Of a DNA stretch of 64,000 nucleotides, positions 25,559 to 33,930 are shown one piece after another. The notes under the pieces were generated by a model. That model saw only the letters and a program-made list of their open reading frames with translations, searched no databases and was not told the DNA's origin. The translations under genes were made by a program, and so were the position numbers. The DNA comes from Bernardetia sp. MNP-M8 (GTDB lineage Bacteria > Bacteroidota > Bacteroidia > Cytophagales > Bernardetiaceae). The stretch spans positions 4,114,676 through 4,178,675 of the forward strand of contig NZ_CP147012.1 in NCBI RefSeq assembly GCF_037126285.1. Reading direction: 5' to 3'. Position 1 is the first letter of the stretch. The number at the start of each line of letters is the position of its first letter.

Positions 25559-26236
25559 GTGAATATTCCCCTTATTCTACTTCAAGCTACTATAGAAACT
25601 CCTCCTCCTGCAAGCGTAAATTACTTAGAAGTGTTTATGACAGGTGGAATTGTTAGTTATACCCTTATTGCTCTTTCTATTTTATTATTCTACTTTTTCT
25701 TAGAAAGAGTATGGACATTTTTTAAGCTCACTAGAGAGAATCCAAAAGATTTGTTAGACCGTATTAAACAACTGCTTATTAGTAGAGGAATGGATAGTGC
25801 ACAAGAAGCATTACGTAAATCTTCTTCGTCTTATTCTATTATTTTGAGAGAAAGTCTTGAAATAATGACTTATGTAAAGTCAGACCAACTCAAAGAACGT
25901 ATAGATGAAGTAGCTCAACGAGAACTTACCAAACTAGAAAGAAAAGTAGGTTATATTTCCTTGGTGGCAGGTGCTGCGCCAATGGTAGGCTTTTTGGGTA
26001 CAGTTGTCGGAATGATTCAGGCCTTTTCAGAGCTTGCTAATCAAGATGGTGCCACAAGTGCAAAAGTTTTGGCAGAAGGAATCTATCAAGCAATGGGAAC
26101 TACAATGGGTGGACTTGTAGTAGGTCTTTTTGCCTATATTATGTATAATTATTTAATAGCAAAAATTCATAAAGTAACGGGTAGGATGAATACACTCATT
26201 CATGATTTTATATTGATGTTGCAACAGAGAAGCTAA
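25559..26236 (+). CDS. exbB: MotA/TolQ/ExbB proton channel protein
   Basis: Inner-membrane component of the proton-driven energy transducer, with three transmembrane helices (about 31-48, 135-160, 182-200) and a cytoplasmic helical loop. The conserved channel segments are visible as ISLVAGAAPMVGFLGTVVGMIQAF and QAMGTTMGGLVVGLFAYIMYN, the signature of the family. The start is GTG; no ATG lies before the first helix at a suitable place. The exbD gene follows 57 bases later. TolQ is an alternative, but the ExbD partner type is shared. Confidence 0.9.
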   Translation: MNIPLILLQATIETPPPASVNYLEVFMTGGIVSYTLIALSILLFYFFLERVWTFFKLTRENPKDLLDRIKQLLISRGMDSAQEALRKSSSSYSIILRESLEIMTYVKSDQLKERIDEVAQRELTKLERKVGYISLVAGAAPMVGFLGTVVGMIQAFSELANQDGATSAKVLAEGIYQAMGTTMGGLVVGLFAYIMYNYLIAKIHKVTGRMNTLIHDFILMLQQRS

Positions 26237-26293
26237 TTTCTTTACGATTAACGATTTTAAAAACCCAAAAACAATCCTAAACGAAAGAATGTC

Positions 26294-26683
26294 ATGCCAA
26301 AATCTCAACTTAAATTTGATCCTAGCTTTAATATGTCTTCTATGACAGACATTGTATTTCTGTTATTGATTTTTTTTATGCTGACTTCTAATTTTGTAAC
26401 GCCTTCAGCAGTAGAAGTAAATGTTCCGACAAGTAATTCAGGTGGTGCAGTAATGCCAAAACTTACAATTACTATTTCAGAAGAAGGAAAATTTTATGTC
26501 AATAAACAAGAAGTAGCTATCGAACAAATGAAGGATGAACTCAAATCTATTCTTCCAAATACAGGTGATAAAGAAGTTGTTCTACACGCTGAAAATACTA
26601 CTCCAATTCAAAAAATTATTCAAGTTATGGATATCGGACACGAATTAGGAATAAAAGTGCAGTTAGCTGTTGAAAAAGAATAA
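26294..26683 (+). CDS. exbD: ExbD/TolR biopolymer transport protein
   Basis: One N-terminal transmembrane helix with the essential membrane aspartate in SSMTDIVFLLLIFF, then a periplasmic domain (TITISEEGKFYVNKQEV). The 129-residue length is typical. Works with the upstream ExbB as the ion-driven motor. No tonB gene follows; the next gene is an ATE-like transferase. Confidence 0.92.
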   Translation: MPKSQLKFDPSFNMSSMTDIVFLLLIFFMLTSNFVTPSAVEVNVPTSNSGGAVMPKLTITISEEGKFYVNKQEVAIEQMKDELKSILPNTGDKEVVLHAENTTPIQKIIQVMDIGHELGIKVQLAVEKE

Positions 26684-26777
26684 ATTTTATTCATCAACAA
26701 ATAAATTTAGAAATCCGATTTCAAAAATTAGAGTTGAATAACAGTATAATTAAAAACATAATTCGTAATTGAATAAA

Positions 26778-27839
26778 ATGGCAATACCTCCTAATTATAT
26801 TAATGAAAGTAAACACTTGATGCGTGTTCGTCCAGAACAGTTAGATATACTGTGGAAACAAGGATGGCGACATTTTGGAACGCATTTTTATAGATACAGT
26901 TGGGCATTGTATGATGATGTGCTTTGTATGGTTGTTCCTTTGCGTGTGGAGTTAGAAGGATATAAGCATAGCAAACGTTTCAAGAAAATTCTATCCAAAA
27001 ATAAGCATTTCAGAACTGTCATTGAACCAATTGCACTTACGACAGAGCATCATGTTCTTTTTAATAAACACAAACAGAAATTCTCACATACTATTCCACA
27101 AGATATTTATGTTTTTCTGTCTCGCCAACCAGACAAAATTCCTAATCCGACCTATCAGATAAATGTTTATGATACAGAAAAGGAAGGAAAAACAAGTCCA
27201 ACTGACAAAGGAAGAGGAAAATTAATTGCTTGTAGTTTCTTTGATATTGGAGAGGAAGCTATTTCGTCGGTTTATGGAATGTACGACCCAGATTATTATA
27301 GCAATAGCTTAGGAACTTATACAATGTTGATGGAAATAGAATATGCTAAAGAACATCAAAAAAGCTATTATTACCATGGATATAGCTATGATTTGCCTTC
27401 TATGTATGATTACAAAAAACATTTTCCTAACATTCAAGCATACGATTGGGAACGCTGGCAAGAACCTAAAAATATATTTACAAATCCACTTCCAAAGCGT
27501 TTTTATCATTTAGTAAAACTCTCAGATTGGGATTTAGACCATTATCAGGATACACAGATTCGTCCTCCAGGAGAGTTTATTCATTGTTCGTATGCTGAAC
27601 AGGTAGCACGTTCTGCCAATAAATATTTTTCAGAGGAAGAATCGGTTTTGGTTTTGCATATTGCGCCTGAGCGTGTTCATTCGCTGATAAAAGATGAGTA
27701 TGCACCTGATGGATTACTGTTTCCTCATATTTATGGCTATATTCCAAGAATGGCAATTTTTAGAATGAGTGAAATTAGTAAAAATAAAAATGGGGTTTTT
27801 GAGTTTGATAAAACGATTGATGATGAATTTTATGAATAG
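26778..27839 (+). CDS. Arginyl/leucyl-tRNA-protein transferase-like (ATE/Bpt fold)
   Basis: Belongs to the Bacteroidetes branch of the aminoacyl-tRNA-protein transferases, a GNAT-like fold that adds an amino acid to protein N-termini. Recognisable parts: the LDILWKQGWRHFG start, the FRTVIEPIALTTEHHVLFNKHKQKF region, LIACSFFDIGEEAISSVYGMYDP, and the YYYHGYSYDLPSMYDYKKHF segment where homologues have Y-P-G-Y. The N-terminal CxxC of eukaryotic ATE1 is missing. ATG at 26778 is preferred to TTG at 26769. Substrate proteins are unknown; in bacteria such enzymes feed ClpS/ClpAP degradation. A hairpin follows. Confidence 0.75.
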   Translation: MAIPPNYINESKHLMRVRPEQLDILWKQGWRHFGTHFYRYSWALYDDVLCMVVPLRVELEGYKHSKRFKKILSKNKHFRTVIEPIALTTEHHVLFNKHKQKFSHTIPQDIYVFLSRQPDKIPNPTYQINVYDTEKEGKTSPTDKGRGKLIACSFFDIGEEAISSVYGMYDPDYYSNSLGTYTMLMEIEYAKEHQKSYYYHGYSYDLPSMYDYKKHFPNIQAYDWERWQEPKNIFTNPLPKRFYHLVKLSDWDLDHYQDTQIRPPGEFIHCSYAEQVARSANKYFSEEESVLVLHIAPERVHSLIKDEYAPDGLLFPHIYGYIPRMAIFRMSEISKNKNGVFEFDKTIDDEFYE

Positions 27840-27863
27840 ATTTGATTTGGATGACAAATAAAA

Positions 27864-27895
27864 AAAGAGCCTTATTATTGAAAATAAAGCTCTTT
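27864..27895. terminator. Convergent terminator
   Basis: AAAGAGC (27864-27870) pairs with GCTCTTT (27889-27895), with further A-T pairing inside and an A-run before it. It lies between the ATE-like and phoH genes. Confidence 0.75.
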
Positions 27896-27919
27896 GATAT
27901 TTAATGTAGAATAACAAAA

Positions 27920-28996
27920 TTACTCTTCTTCTGAGTTATCCTGACGTTTTAATTTATCAAAAGCATTTTCTCTTCCCTCTTGTTTTTTGGCTCTGCTCTC
28001 TCTACTTTCTTTGATAATTGCTTCTCTTCGTTCTTCCGATTTTTGTGCTATTTGGTCTTCCAAAGATTCGTAAGCACTAATAATATGACGCACAAGTTTA
28101 TGACGCACCACATCTTTTCCTGAAAGCTCCACTACTGCAACTCCATCAATATCTCTAAGAATTTTGACAGTCTGTGCAAGTCCAGAAGTAACATTTCTAG
28201 GTAAATCTACCTGTGTCATATCCCCTGTAATTATCATCTTTGAATCTAATCCCAAACGAGTAAGAAACATTTTGAGCTGCATTGTTGTCGTATTTTGTGC
28301 TTCATCTAGAAGTACAAAGGCATTTGAAAGTGTACGACCACGCATATAAGCAATTGGAGCAATTTCAATAACATTTGTATCCTGATAAAATTTGAGCTTT
28401 TCAGGCGCAATCATATCAGCCAAAGCATCATAAATAGGACGCAAATAAGGGTCAATTTTTTCCTTCATATCCCCAGGTAAAAAGCCTAGACTTTCACCAG
28501 CTTCAACGGCAGGACGAGTAATAATTATTTTCTTGACCTGTTTGTTTTTTAAAGCCCGAACAGCCAAAGCCACAGCAATATAGGTTTTTCCTGTTCCTGC
28601 TGGACCAAGTGCAAAAACGACATCATTATGTGATGCAGCTTCTACAAGCTCTCTTTGATTGGGTGTTTTTGCTCTAATTGGTGTTCCCTGTATACCATAA
28701 ACTAAGTTTTCATCTTTTTGGCGTGCTTGTGAAATCATATCAGCATCTTGCTCAATATAACTTCTTACATCTTCAACAGAAACAGAACCATAACGATTAT
28801 AATGCTCCAAGAGAAGATTTATAATTTCGTTAATATGCAAAAGTTCGGGGCGATTACCTTGTATGCGAAGTTCGTTTCCACGAGCCACTATCTTACTATT
28901 GGGAAAAGAGAGTGATATTTCTTTGATATTTCTGTTTTCTACACCCAAAAAATCGACTAAAGAAATATCTTTTAAAGGTATTATTTTTTCTACCAA
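27920..28996 (-). CDS. phoH: PhoH family ATPase
   Basis: A P-loop ATPase of the PhoH/PhoL type, probably acting in RNA metabolism. Walker A is GPAGTGKT at residues 131-138, Walker B is in VLLDEAQN, and an intervening AYMRGRT sits in the expected place. The N-terminal ~100 residues form a KH-like region (NRPELLHINEIINLLLEHY). The C-terminal 30 residues are a charged helix (many R, E, K). A -7 box lies about 100 bases upstream. The 358-residue length is normal. Confidence 0.93.
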   Translation of the reverse strand: MVEKIIPLKDISLVDFLGVENRNIKEISLSFPNSKIVARGNELRIQGNRPELLHINEIINLLLEHYNRYGSVSVEDVRSYIEQDADMISQARQKDENLVYGIQGTPIRAKTPNQRELVEAASHNDVVFALGPAGTGKTYIAVALAVRALKNKQVKKIIITRPAVEAGESLGFLPGDMKEKIDPYLRPIYDALADMIAPEKLKFYQDTNVIEIAPIAYMRGRTLSNAFVLLDEAQNTTTMQLKMFLTRLGLDSKMIITGDMTQVDLPRNVTSGLAQTVKILRDIDGVAVVELSGKDVVRHKLVRHIISAYESLEDQIAQKSEERREAIIKESRESRAKKQEGRENAFDKLKRQDNSEEE

Positions 28997-29098
28997 ATTA
29001 AAATAAAATTAGAAGTTAGAAGTATGAATTCAGAAGTAATACTATAAAATTAGAAATTAGCATTCTGAATGAATTGAAATTGTAATAAACTTAGAACT

Positions 29099-29106
29099 CA
29101 AATATA
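29099..29106 (-). promoter_or_regulatory. -7 promoter box for phoH
   Basis: On the minus strand TATATTTG, 103 bases upstream of the phoH ATG and downstream of the lipoprotein stop. Confidence 0.45.
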
Positions 29107-29156
29107 AGGTATTTAGTTCTAAAATTTATACTCTAAAACTTAAATTTATTTTGTCT

Positions 29157-29735
29157 TTATTCATCATATACTCCTAGTGTCATTGGATCAGTTACAATAA
29201 CATTGCTAACATTAAGGTTTCTATCAGCAATACTTATTCTGTATCTTAAAACATCTCCTTTCTCAACAGGCGAAAAACTGGTATAAATAACATTAATAGA
29301 ATATCTAAGGTCGCCTTCCAAAGCTGTTTCTTTATCTAATGTATTCAGAACGGGAAAACGAGAGTTTAGATTAAAATTTTGAGAGGCAAAAGTTACAGGT
29401 TCGAATTCTCCATTTTCATTCAAACGCTCTACATCAGCAAAAAAATTATGTCTAAAAAGATTAACACTTCCATCTGGATTTCTTTCAGAAAATGGAGGTA
29501 AAGTATCTGACGAACTTAGCCCTAAATCGCCATCACCATCTTGAAAAAACAAAGTAATTATGACAGAATCTGTATTTGCTCTCGCTTTACTCTGTAAGTT
29601 CTCTAGGTTTACAAAAGTAATTTGAGGAGTATTAGGGTAATCTGGTTCTGCAAAACAACCTGTCAGACAAAGTAAGCCTATAAATAATACAGAATTAAGA
29701 GTTGAGAATTGAGAATTAAAAAATAATTTTTTCAT
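29157..29735 (-). CDS. DGDGD lipoprotein of unknown function
   Basis: A lipoprotein with lipobox LTGC around residues 24-27. The mature part has the pattern EPDYPNTPQITFV and, 30 residues later, TLFFQDGDGDLGLSSSDTLPPF, widespread in Bacteroidetes lipoproteins, with a possible calcium-binding D-x-D-x-D. Residues 7-15 (NSQFSTLNS) are encoded by a copy of the local GAATTNNN simple repeat, inserted between the basic start and the hydrophobic core of the signal peptide. Function unknown; possibly outer-membrane or exported. Confidence 0.65.
   Translation of the reverse strand: MKKLFFNSQFSTLNSVLFIGLLCLTGCFAEPDYPNTPQITFVNLENLQSKARANTDSVIITLFFQDGDGDLGLSSSDTLPPFSERNPDGSVNLFRHNFFADVERLNENGEFEPVTFASQNFNLNSRFPVLNTLDKETALEGDLRYSINVIYTSFSPVEKGDVLRYRISIADRNLNVSNVIVTDPMTLGVYDE
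29692..29719. repeat. GAATTNAGAGTTGAGAATT simple-repeat copy inside the lipoprotein signal peptide
   Basis: The plus strand reads GAATTAAGAGTTGAGAATT followed by GAGAATTAA, i.e. three units of roughly nine bases. Similar TTAGAATT-like strings fill the intergenic stretches 29,000-29,100 and 33,800-33,840. The unit is in frame and translated as NSQFSTLNS. Confidence 0.7.
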
Positions 29736-29771
29736 ATAATAATTGTCTATATATTTTCTAGCTAAAAAAAT

Positions 29772-29820
29772 GATTCTTTCGCACTCTAATAGAGAATACT
29801 ATATAGACGACGAAAGAATC
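29772..29820 (-). terminator. Hairpin after the UDP-glucuronate decarboxylase gene
   Basis: GATTCTTTCG (29772-29781) pairs perfectly with CGAAAGAATC (29811-29820) over 29 bases. On the minus strand it follows the UXS stop at 29877 by about 55 bases. The long loop makes it a weaker terminator call. Confidence 0.5.
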
Positions 29821-29876
29821 AAAACTGATGTTGCATTAAAAATGTTAGATTAATTTCTAATCCATTTCTGTAAAAA

Positions 29877-30842
29877 TTATGCTTTTACTGAATTATCAGC
29901 AGCTTTTTTATCTAAAATTTCTTTAAAGAATTTATAGGTTCTTTTAAGTCCTTCTGCACGGTCAATTTTTGGAGTCCAACCTAAGATATTTTTAGCTTTT
30001 GTAATATCTGGACAACGCTGTTTTGGGTCGTCTACTGGAAGGTCTTGATAAACTACTTTTTGAGAAGTTCCTGTAAGTTTGATAATCTCTTCTGCAAAAT
30101 CAGACATAGAAATTTCGCTTGGGTTTCCGATATTCATTGGCAAATGATAATCACTCAAAAGAAGTTGATAAATTCCTTCTACCAAATCATCTACATAACA
30201 AAAAGAACGAGTTTGAGAACCATCTCCAAAAATTGTTAAATCTTCTCCTTCAATGGCTTGGCGCATAAAAGTAGGCAAAACACGTCCATCATCCAATCGC
30301 ATACGAGGGCCATACGTATTAAAAATACGAATCATACGAGTTTCTACTGCGTGTGCATTGTGGTATGCCATTGTAATTGATTCTAAAAAGCGTTTTGCTT
30401 CATCATACACTCCACGAGGACCAACAGAATTTACATTTCCCCAATATTCTTCTGTTTGAGGGTGTACTTCTGGGTCGCCATAGATTTCTGAAGTAGAAGC
30501 CACCAAAATTCTAGCTTTTTTTGCTTTAGCAAGTCCTAATAAATTATGTGTCCCCAATGCACCAACCTTTAAAGTTTGAATAGGCATTTTGAGATAATCA
30601 ATTGGAGAAGCTGGAGAAGCAAAATGTAAAATATAATCTAAATCATCAGGAACATGTACAAAAGTAGTAATGTCGTGATGATAAAATTTGAAATTAGGAA
30701 GCTCAAAAAGATGTTCGATATTTTTGATATTTCCTGTCAAAAGGTTATCCATTCCGATAACATAATAACCTTCTGCAATAAAACGGTCGCAAAGATGAGA
30801 ACCCAAGAAACCTGCTGCACCTGCAATAAGTATTTTTTTCAT
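29877..30842 (-). CDS. UDP-glucuronate decarboxylase (UDP-xylose synthase)
   Basis: Converts UDP-glucuronate to UDP-xylose with NAD+. An extended SDR fold: [12 protein letters not shown] near residue 8, [34 protein letters not shown], catalytic Y-x-x-x-K in GVYDEAKR, and [26 protein letters not shown] typical of UXS1 and related decarboxylases. Length 321 is right for the decarboxylase without the N-terminal membrane domain. UDP-xylose would feed surface polysaccharide synthesis; a separate glycan cluster starts 6.4 kb away. A -7 box lies 44 bases upstream. Confidence 0.87.
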   Translation of the reverse strand: MKKILIAGAAGFLGSHLCDRFIAEGYYVIGMDNLLTGNIKNIEHLFELPNFKFYHHDITTFVHVPDDLDYILHFASPASPIDYLKMPIQTLKVGALGTHNLLGLAKAKKARILVASTSEIYGDPEVHPQTEEYWGNVNSVGPRGVYDEAKRFLESITMAYHNAHAVETRMIRIFNTYGPRMRLDDGRVLPTFMRQAIEGEDLTIFGDGSQTRSFCYVDDLVEGIYQLLLSDYHLPMNIGNPSEISMSDFAEEIIKLTGTSQKVVYQDLPVDDPKQRCPDITKAKNILGWTPKIDRAEGLKRTYKFFKEILDKKAADNSVKA

Positions 30843-31101
30843 TCGTAAAATTAAAGTCTATTTTTTCGTAAAAGATGAGTATAGACAAATTTAAGGAAAA
30901 TCTAGGGAAGTTTTTATTTACTTTATATTGATGCTTAACCTTTTTCTTATTTTCTGCATAGATTTTTTCAAATCTACTAAATGTTCTAAAAAACTCAGTC
31001 TCTTCTTCTTCGTCCATGTCATCGCAATAACACAAAGAAAATATGTCTAAATAAATTGGTGCTACTATTTCTGTTATAATATCATATTCTTTTTTAGTCA
31101 T
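30745..31101 (-). CDS. Doubtful small ORF overlapping the UXS start
   Basis: 118 codons starting at 31101. The first ~60 residues, with [11 protein letters not shown] and a KKKVKH stretch, look like a hydrophilic helical protein, but from about residue 65 the reading enters the promoter and 5' end of the UXS gene out of frame and becomes implausible (CRCSRF, RRLLCYR). Either a real small gene with an abnormal 3' end, a truncated remnant, or spurious. I favour remnant. Confidence 0.25.
   Translation of the reverse strand: MTKKEYDIITEIVAPIYLDIFSLCYCDDMDEEEETEFFRTFSRFEKIYAENKKKVKHQYKVNKNFPRFSLNLSILIFYEKIDFNFTNEKNTYCRCSRFLGFSSLRPFYCRRLLCYRNG
30886..30893 (-). promoter_or_regulatory. -7 promoter box for the UXS gene
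   Basis: On the minus strand TAAATTTG, 44 bases before the start codon at 30842. It falls inside the doubtful ORF 30745-31101, arguing against that ORF's 3' half being coding. Confidence 0.45.
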
Positions 31102-31135
31102 TAATTCTTTGTTTAAAATCTGTACATGTCAGAAT

Positions 31136-31180
31136 TGTTGGTGATAGATAAAAGCTGGCTGAAATCAAACACCAATAACA
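31136..31180 (-). repeat. Imperfect palindrome downstream of the orphan gene
   Basis: A GTTGGTG arm (31137-31143) faces CACCAATAAC (31170-31179). The core recalls the perfect palindrome at 35057-35090 (GTTGTTGGTGT/ACACCAACAAC). It may act as the terminator of the 31193-32575 gene. Confidence 0.4.
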
Positions 31181-31192
31181 GAATTTGAATGG

Positions 31193-32575
31193 TTATTTCT
31201 TGAAAAGGATTCTTTTAGGCACATGTAAACACATAGTAGGAAGGTCAAAATATTCTTTATCAAACCATGTTCCTACTGGGTTTCTGACCCATTCAAAATA
31301 ATCTGCAAGTGCCAAACTTGTTCCTTCATCAGAAACTTCGGATGCAGATTCCATAAAGGTTATTGGTCTGCTTTGGCTTCCATCAGAATTTGGTAATAAA
31401 CTATACCATGTCCAAAGATACCTTCCTTGTGGATATTGAGGTGTAGGAGGAAAGAGAGCCGAAATTATATTTACAGTTTCATTTGGACATAATACAGGGT
31501 TATCAATTATTGTTGCATGGATTGTTCCTTGTACGGCTGGAATACTTGCCCAAGTTGGGGGTTGTTGTCCTAAGCCAATATTTCTACAATTTACTACTAC
31601 AGGTTCTGGATAACCTCTTGTAAAATAAACATTTTCATTAAAAATATAACCATCTCTTGATAAGGCTGGGGGATTGGTCATATCTGCTGGAGGACGACCA
31701 TATAGCATGGCAACTTGTGTTCCGAATCCTGCCTCTGGATTATATTGTTGCGACATCATCGTACATTGTGTTCTGTCTCTATGTTCTTGATATTCTTCGT
31801 CTGACTTCCATTGGTAGAGAACACAAGTTGGTAAAGGCATACTTTTAGAGTCTACAGGAGTCATTATAGTGGTCATTGAAAAAGAATGATTCCACTCTAT
31901 CAGTTTATAATTGAACGGATTACCATTATTAAATCCTTGAATAGAAGGGGTATTCCAAATAGAAGTATCTGGATTACTAACAGCTTCAAATTTTGAGAAA
32001 TAAGTAAATGAGAAGTTCTGAAAAAAGGCAAGTTGTTTTGGGTCACCCGTTGTTGAGGTTGGAGGGGGTGTTCCAAACATCATTCGAAAGGGTAGTTTAG
32101 TTTTATTATCAAACCATATCCATGTTGCTGCATTCGAATTTTTTACAGGTTGTTTCCACCAATCTACTTCTTGAGCTTCCATCCAATTCAAATAACTTGT
32201 TTTGAAATAAGTAGCATTTTCCTCTAGCCAGTTTCTTGTAGGTAATGTCCATCCTGTATCTTTTAGAGAAGTCCATGTTATTCCTTTGTCTGTAGAGAGA
32301 GTAGTTTCTAAAGGAGTAATTTTGTACCACCAAGTACCATATTCTAATCCTGTTACTTGAACAGATAATATCTCATTTTCAATAAATGTAATGGAAGCAA
32401 TACATAATTGAAAAAAAGGATTTGTAAGTTGGTTTGAATCTGTTGGGGGAGCATAAGGGTGTAAAATTGCTGTGCATGTCCAACTGCTAGGTAATAGGGG
32501 TTGATTTGTTTCCTCATTTGAGCTAAATTCTATTGCTTTTAGAACAGGAAATGTTCCGTATGCCACTTTTGTCAT
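31193..32575 (-). CDS. Unrecognised 460-residue protein, rich in W, P and aromatic residues
   Basis: Not recognised. No signal peptide, no membrane helix, few lysines in the first half, and many tryptophans (at least 18) and prolines, including a PPPTSTTG and a FPPTPQYPQG loop. Cysteines are scattered (TCTAIL, TQCTMM, VVNCRN). The reading is coherent across all 460 codons with an ATG start and a clean stop, so it is probably a real gene. The composition resembles secreted or surface-exposed beta-rich proteins, but no export signal is visible. Neighbours give no clue: the nearest gene on its strand, upstream, is the mevalonate pair. Confidence 0.6.
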   Translation of the reverse strand: MTKVAYGTFPVLKAIEFSSNEETNQPLLPSSWTCTAILHPYAPPTDSNQLTNPFFQLCIASITFIENEILSVQVTGLEYGTWWYKITPLETTLSTDKGITWTSLKDTGWTLPTRNWLEENATYFKTSYLNWMEAQEVDWWKQPVKNSNAATWIWFDNKTKLPFRMMFGTPPPTSTTGDPKQLAFFQNFSFTYFSKFEAVSNPDTSIWNTPSIQGFNNGNPFNYKLIEWNHSFSMTTIMTPVDSKSMPLPTCVLYQWKSDEEYQEHRDRTQCTMMSQQYNPEAGFGTQVAMLYGRPPADMTNPPALSRDGYIFNENVYFTRGYPEPVVVNCRNIGLGQQPPTWASIPAVQGTIHATIIDNPVLCPNETVNIISALFPPTPQYPQGRYLWTWYSLLPNSDGSQSRPITFMESASEVSDEGTSLALADYFEWVRNPVGTWFDKEYFDLPTMCLHVPKRILFKK

Positions 32576-32837
32576 TTTTTTAATTTTAAATTGTTATCCT
32601 AATAATTAAATAGTTTAAGGCTATTTTTTGGTTAAAGATACTTAAAATTATCCAATTAAATAAAGTGTTTTGATAGTGATTATGATAGGCTTACTTTTTA
32701 ATTTCCTCTATAAATGAATGTTTGAACAAACTTTTTCCAGCCTTTTGTAAATGATTAAAAGCTGATAAAGTTGAAATTTAAACTATTTAGTAGTTTTTTG
32801 TTTTTTTCTGTAATGAAATTATGCAAAATAATTACTC

Positions 32838-33803
32838 TCAAATCTCATAAACCACCCTAACTTGATACTGCGAAAAATGATGTTTTACTTTATCAAAATC
32901 TTTTGCAAAACCTAAAATAAAGCCTCCACCCCCTGCACCACAGAGTTTTAAGTAATAATCATTAGTTTGTAAACCATGTTTCCAAAGTGGACGGTACAAA
33001 GATGGAATCATAGGTTGGAAATTTTTGTATTGAAAATGAGATAAATCACTCAAATTTTTAAACATACCTTCCAAATCATTGGCTAAAAAAGTTTCTATAC
33101 AAGCGTTATTCAAGGGAATAAATTGATTCTGACACGCATCTGCAAAGTCTTTGTTTTTACATTTTTCTAAAAAAAGATTTACTAAAGGCTCAGTTCTGCG
33201 TGGTCTGCCTGTATTTAATAAAAAAACTGCGCCTCTTGTATCATCATTTTTATCTTTACTTGCTTCAAAATCTGGAATTTGAGTTACTTCAATATGTTTT
33301 TTGCTTTTTATGAGCAAAGGCATATTCAAATAACAAATCAAGGGGTCAAAACCAGAACTAGAACCGTGAAAATGACTTTCCATTCTAGCAAAAACCTTTT
33401 TTAAATTACTAATTTCTTCTGTCGTCGGAACTCCATTTGCAATTGGTAATTTTTTGCGTGCATAACGCTGATACATCGCAGCCGTCAAAGAGCCTGAACT
33501 GCCCACACCAAAACCTTGTGGAATGGTAGATTCGAAGAAAAGACCTTGTTCTAAATCAAAATCTAAGGACGTAAAATCAAAGGCAATCGGAAAATCGTCT
33601 TCTTTCACGAGTTCTTTGAGATAATCAGCAAAAGTTCGAAGCTCATTATTAGATTGTATAATCTTAGAAGAAACTTGAGTAACATTTTTAAATATTAATC
33701 TTCCTTGAAATAAATCGTAAGGAAGAGCAAGTCCCATCGCTTCGTGAATGATGCCGTACTCGCCAAAAAGGAGTATTTTTGAGTTAAAAAAAGGAGATTT
33801 CAC
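32838..33803 (-). CDS. Mevalonate kinase (GHMP family)
   Basis: Phosphorylates mevalonate in isoprenoid synthesis. GHMP features: an N-terminal KILLFGEYGIIH strand, the nucleotide loop IPQGFGVGSSGSLTAA at about residues 94-109, and the C-terminal glycine-rich CGAGGGGFILGF. The HFHGSSSGFDPLICYLN stretch carries the H-x-x-S-S-G-x-D motif seen in mevalonate kinases. The gene order with MvaD, 127 bases upstream on the same strand, supports the assignment. Phosphomevalonate kinase is a less likely alternative and is not otherwise present in the window. Confidence 0.8.
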   Translation of the reverse strand: MKSPFFNSKILLFGEYGIIHEAMGLALPYDLFQGRLIFKNVTQVSSKIIQSNNELRTFADYLKELVKEDDFPIAFDFTSLDFDLEQGLFFESTIPQGFGVGSSGSLTAAMYQRYARKKLPIANGVPTTEEISNLKKVFARMESHFHGSSSGFDPLICYLNMPLLIKSKKHIEVTQIPDFEASKDKNDDTRGAVFLLNTGRPRRTEPLVNLFLEKCKNKDFADACQNQFIPLNNACIETFLANDLEGMFKNLSDLSHFQYKNFQPMIPSLYRPLWKHGLQTNDYYLKLCGAGGGGFILGFAKDFDKVKHHFSQYQVRVVYEI

Positions 33804-33930
33804 TATAAATTTAGAATTTAGATTTCAGAATTTAGAATTAAATACAATTCTATTATTCGTGTATAATTTTTTTATGATTTTGTAAGATGAGATAAATAAA
33901 AACAAAACTATATTTGAAATTAACTGGTAA

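Noticed and set aside
31193-32575. Prophage gene or phage tail protein
   Set aside because: No neighbouring phage genes, integrase or attachment repeats; composition alone is not evidence.
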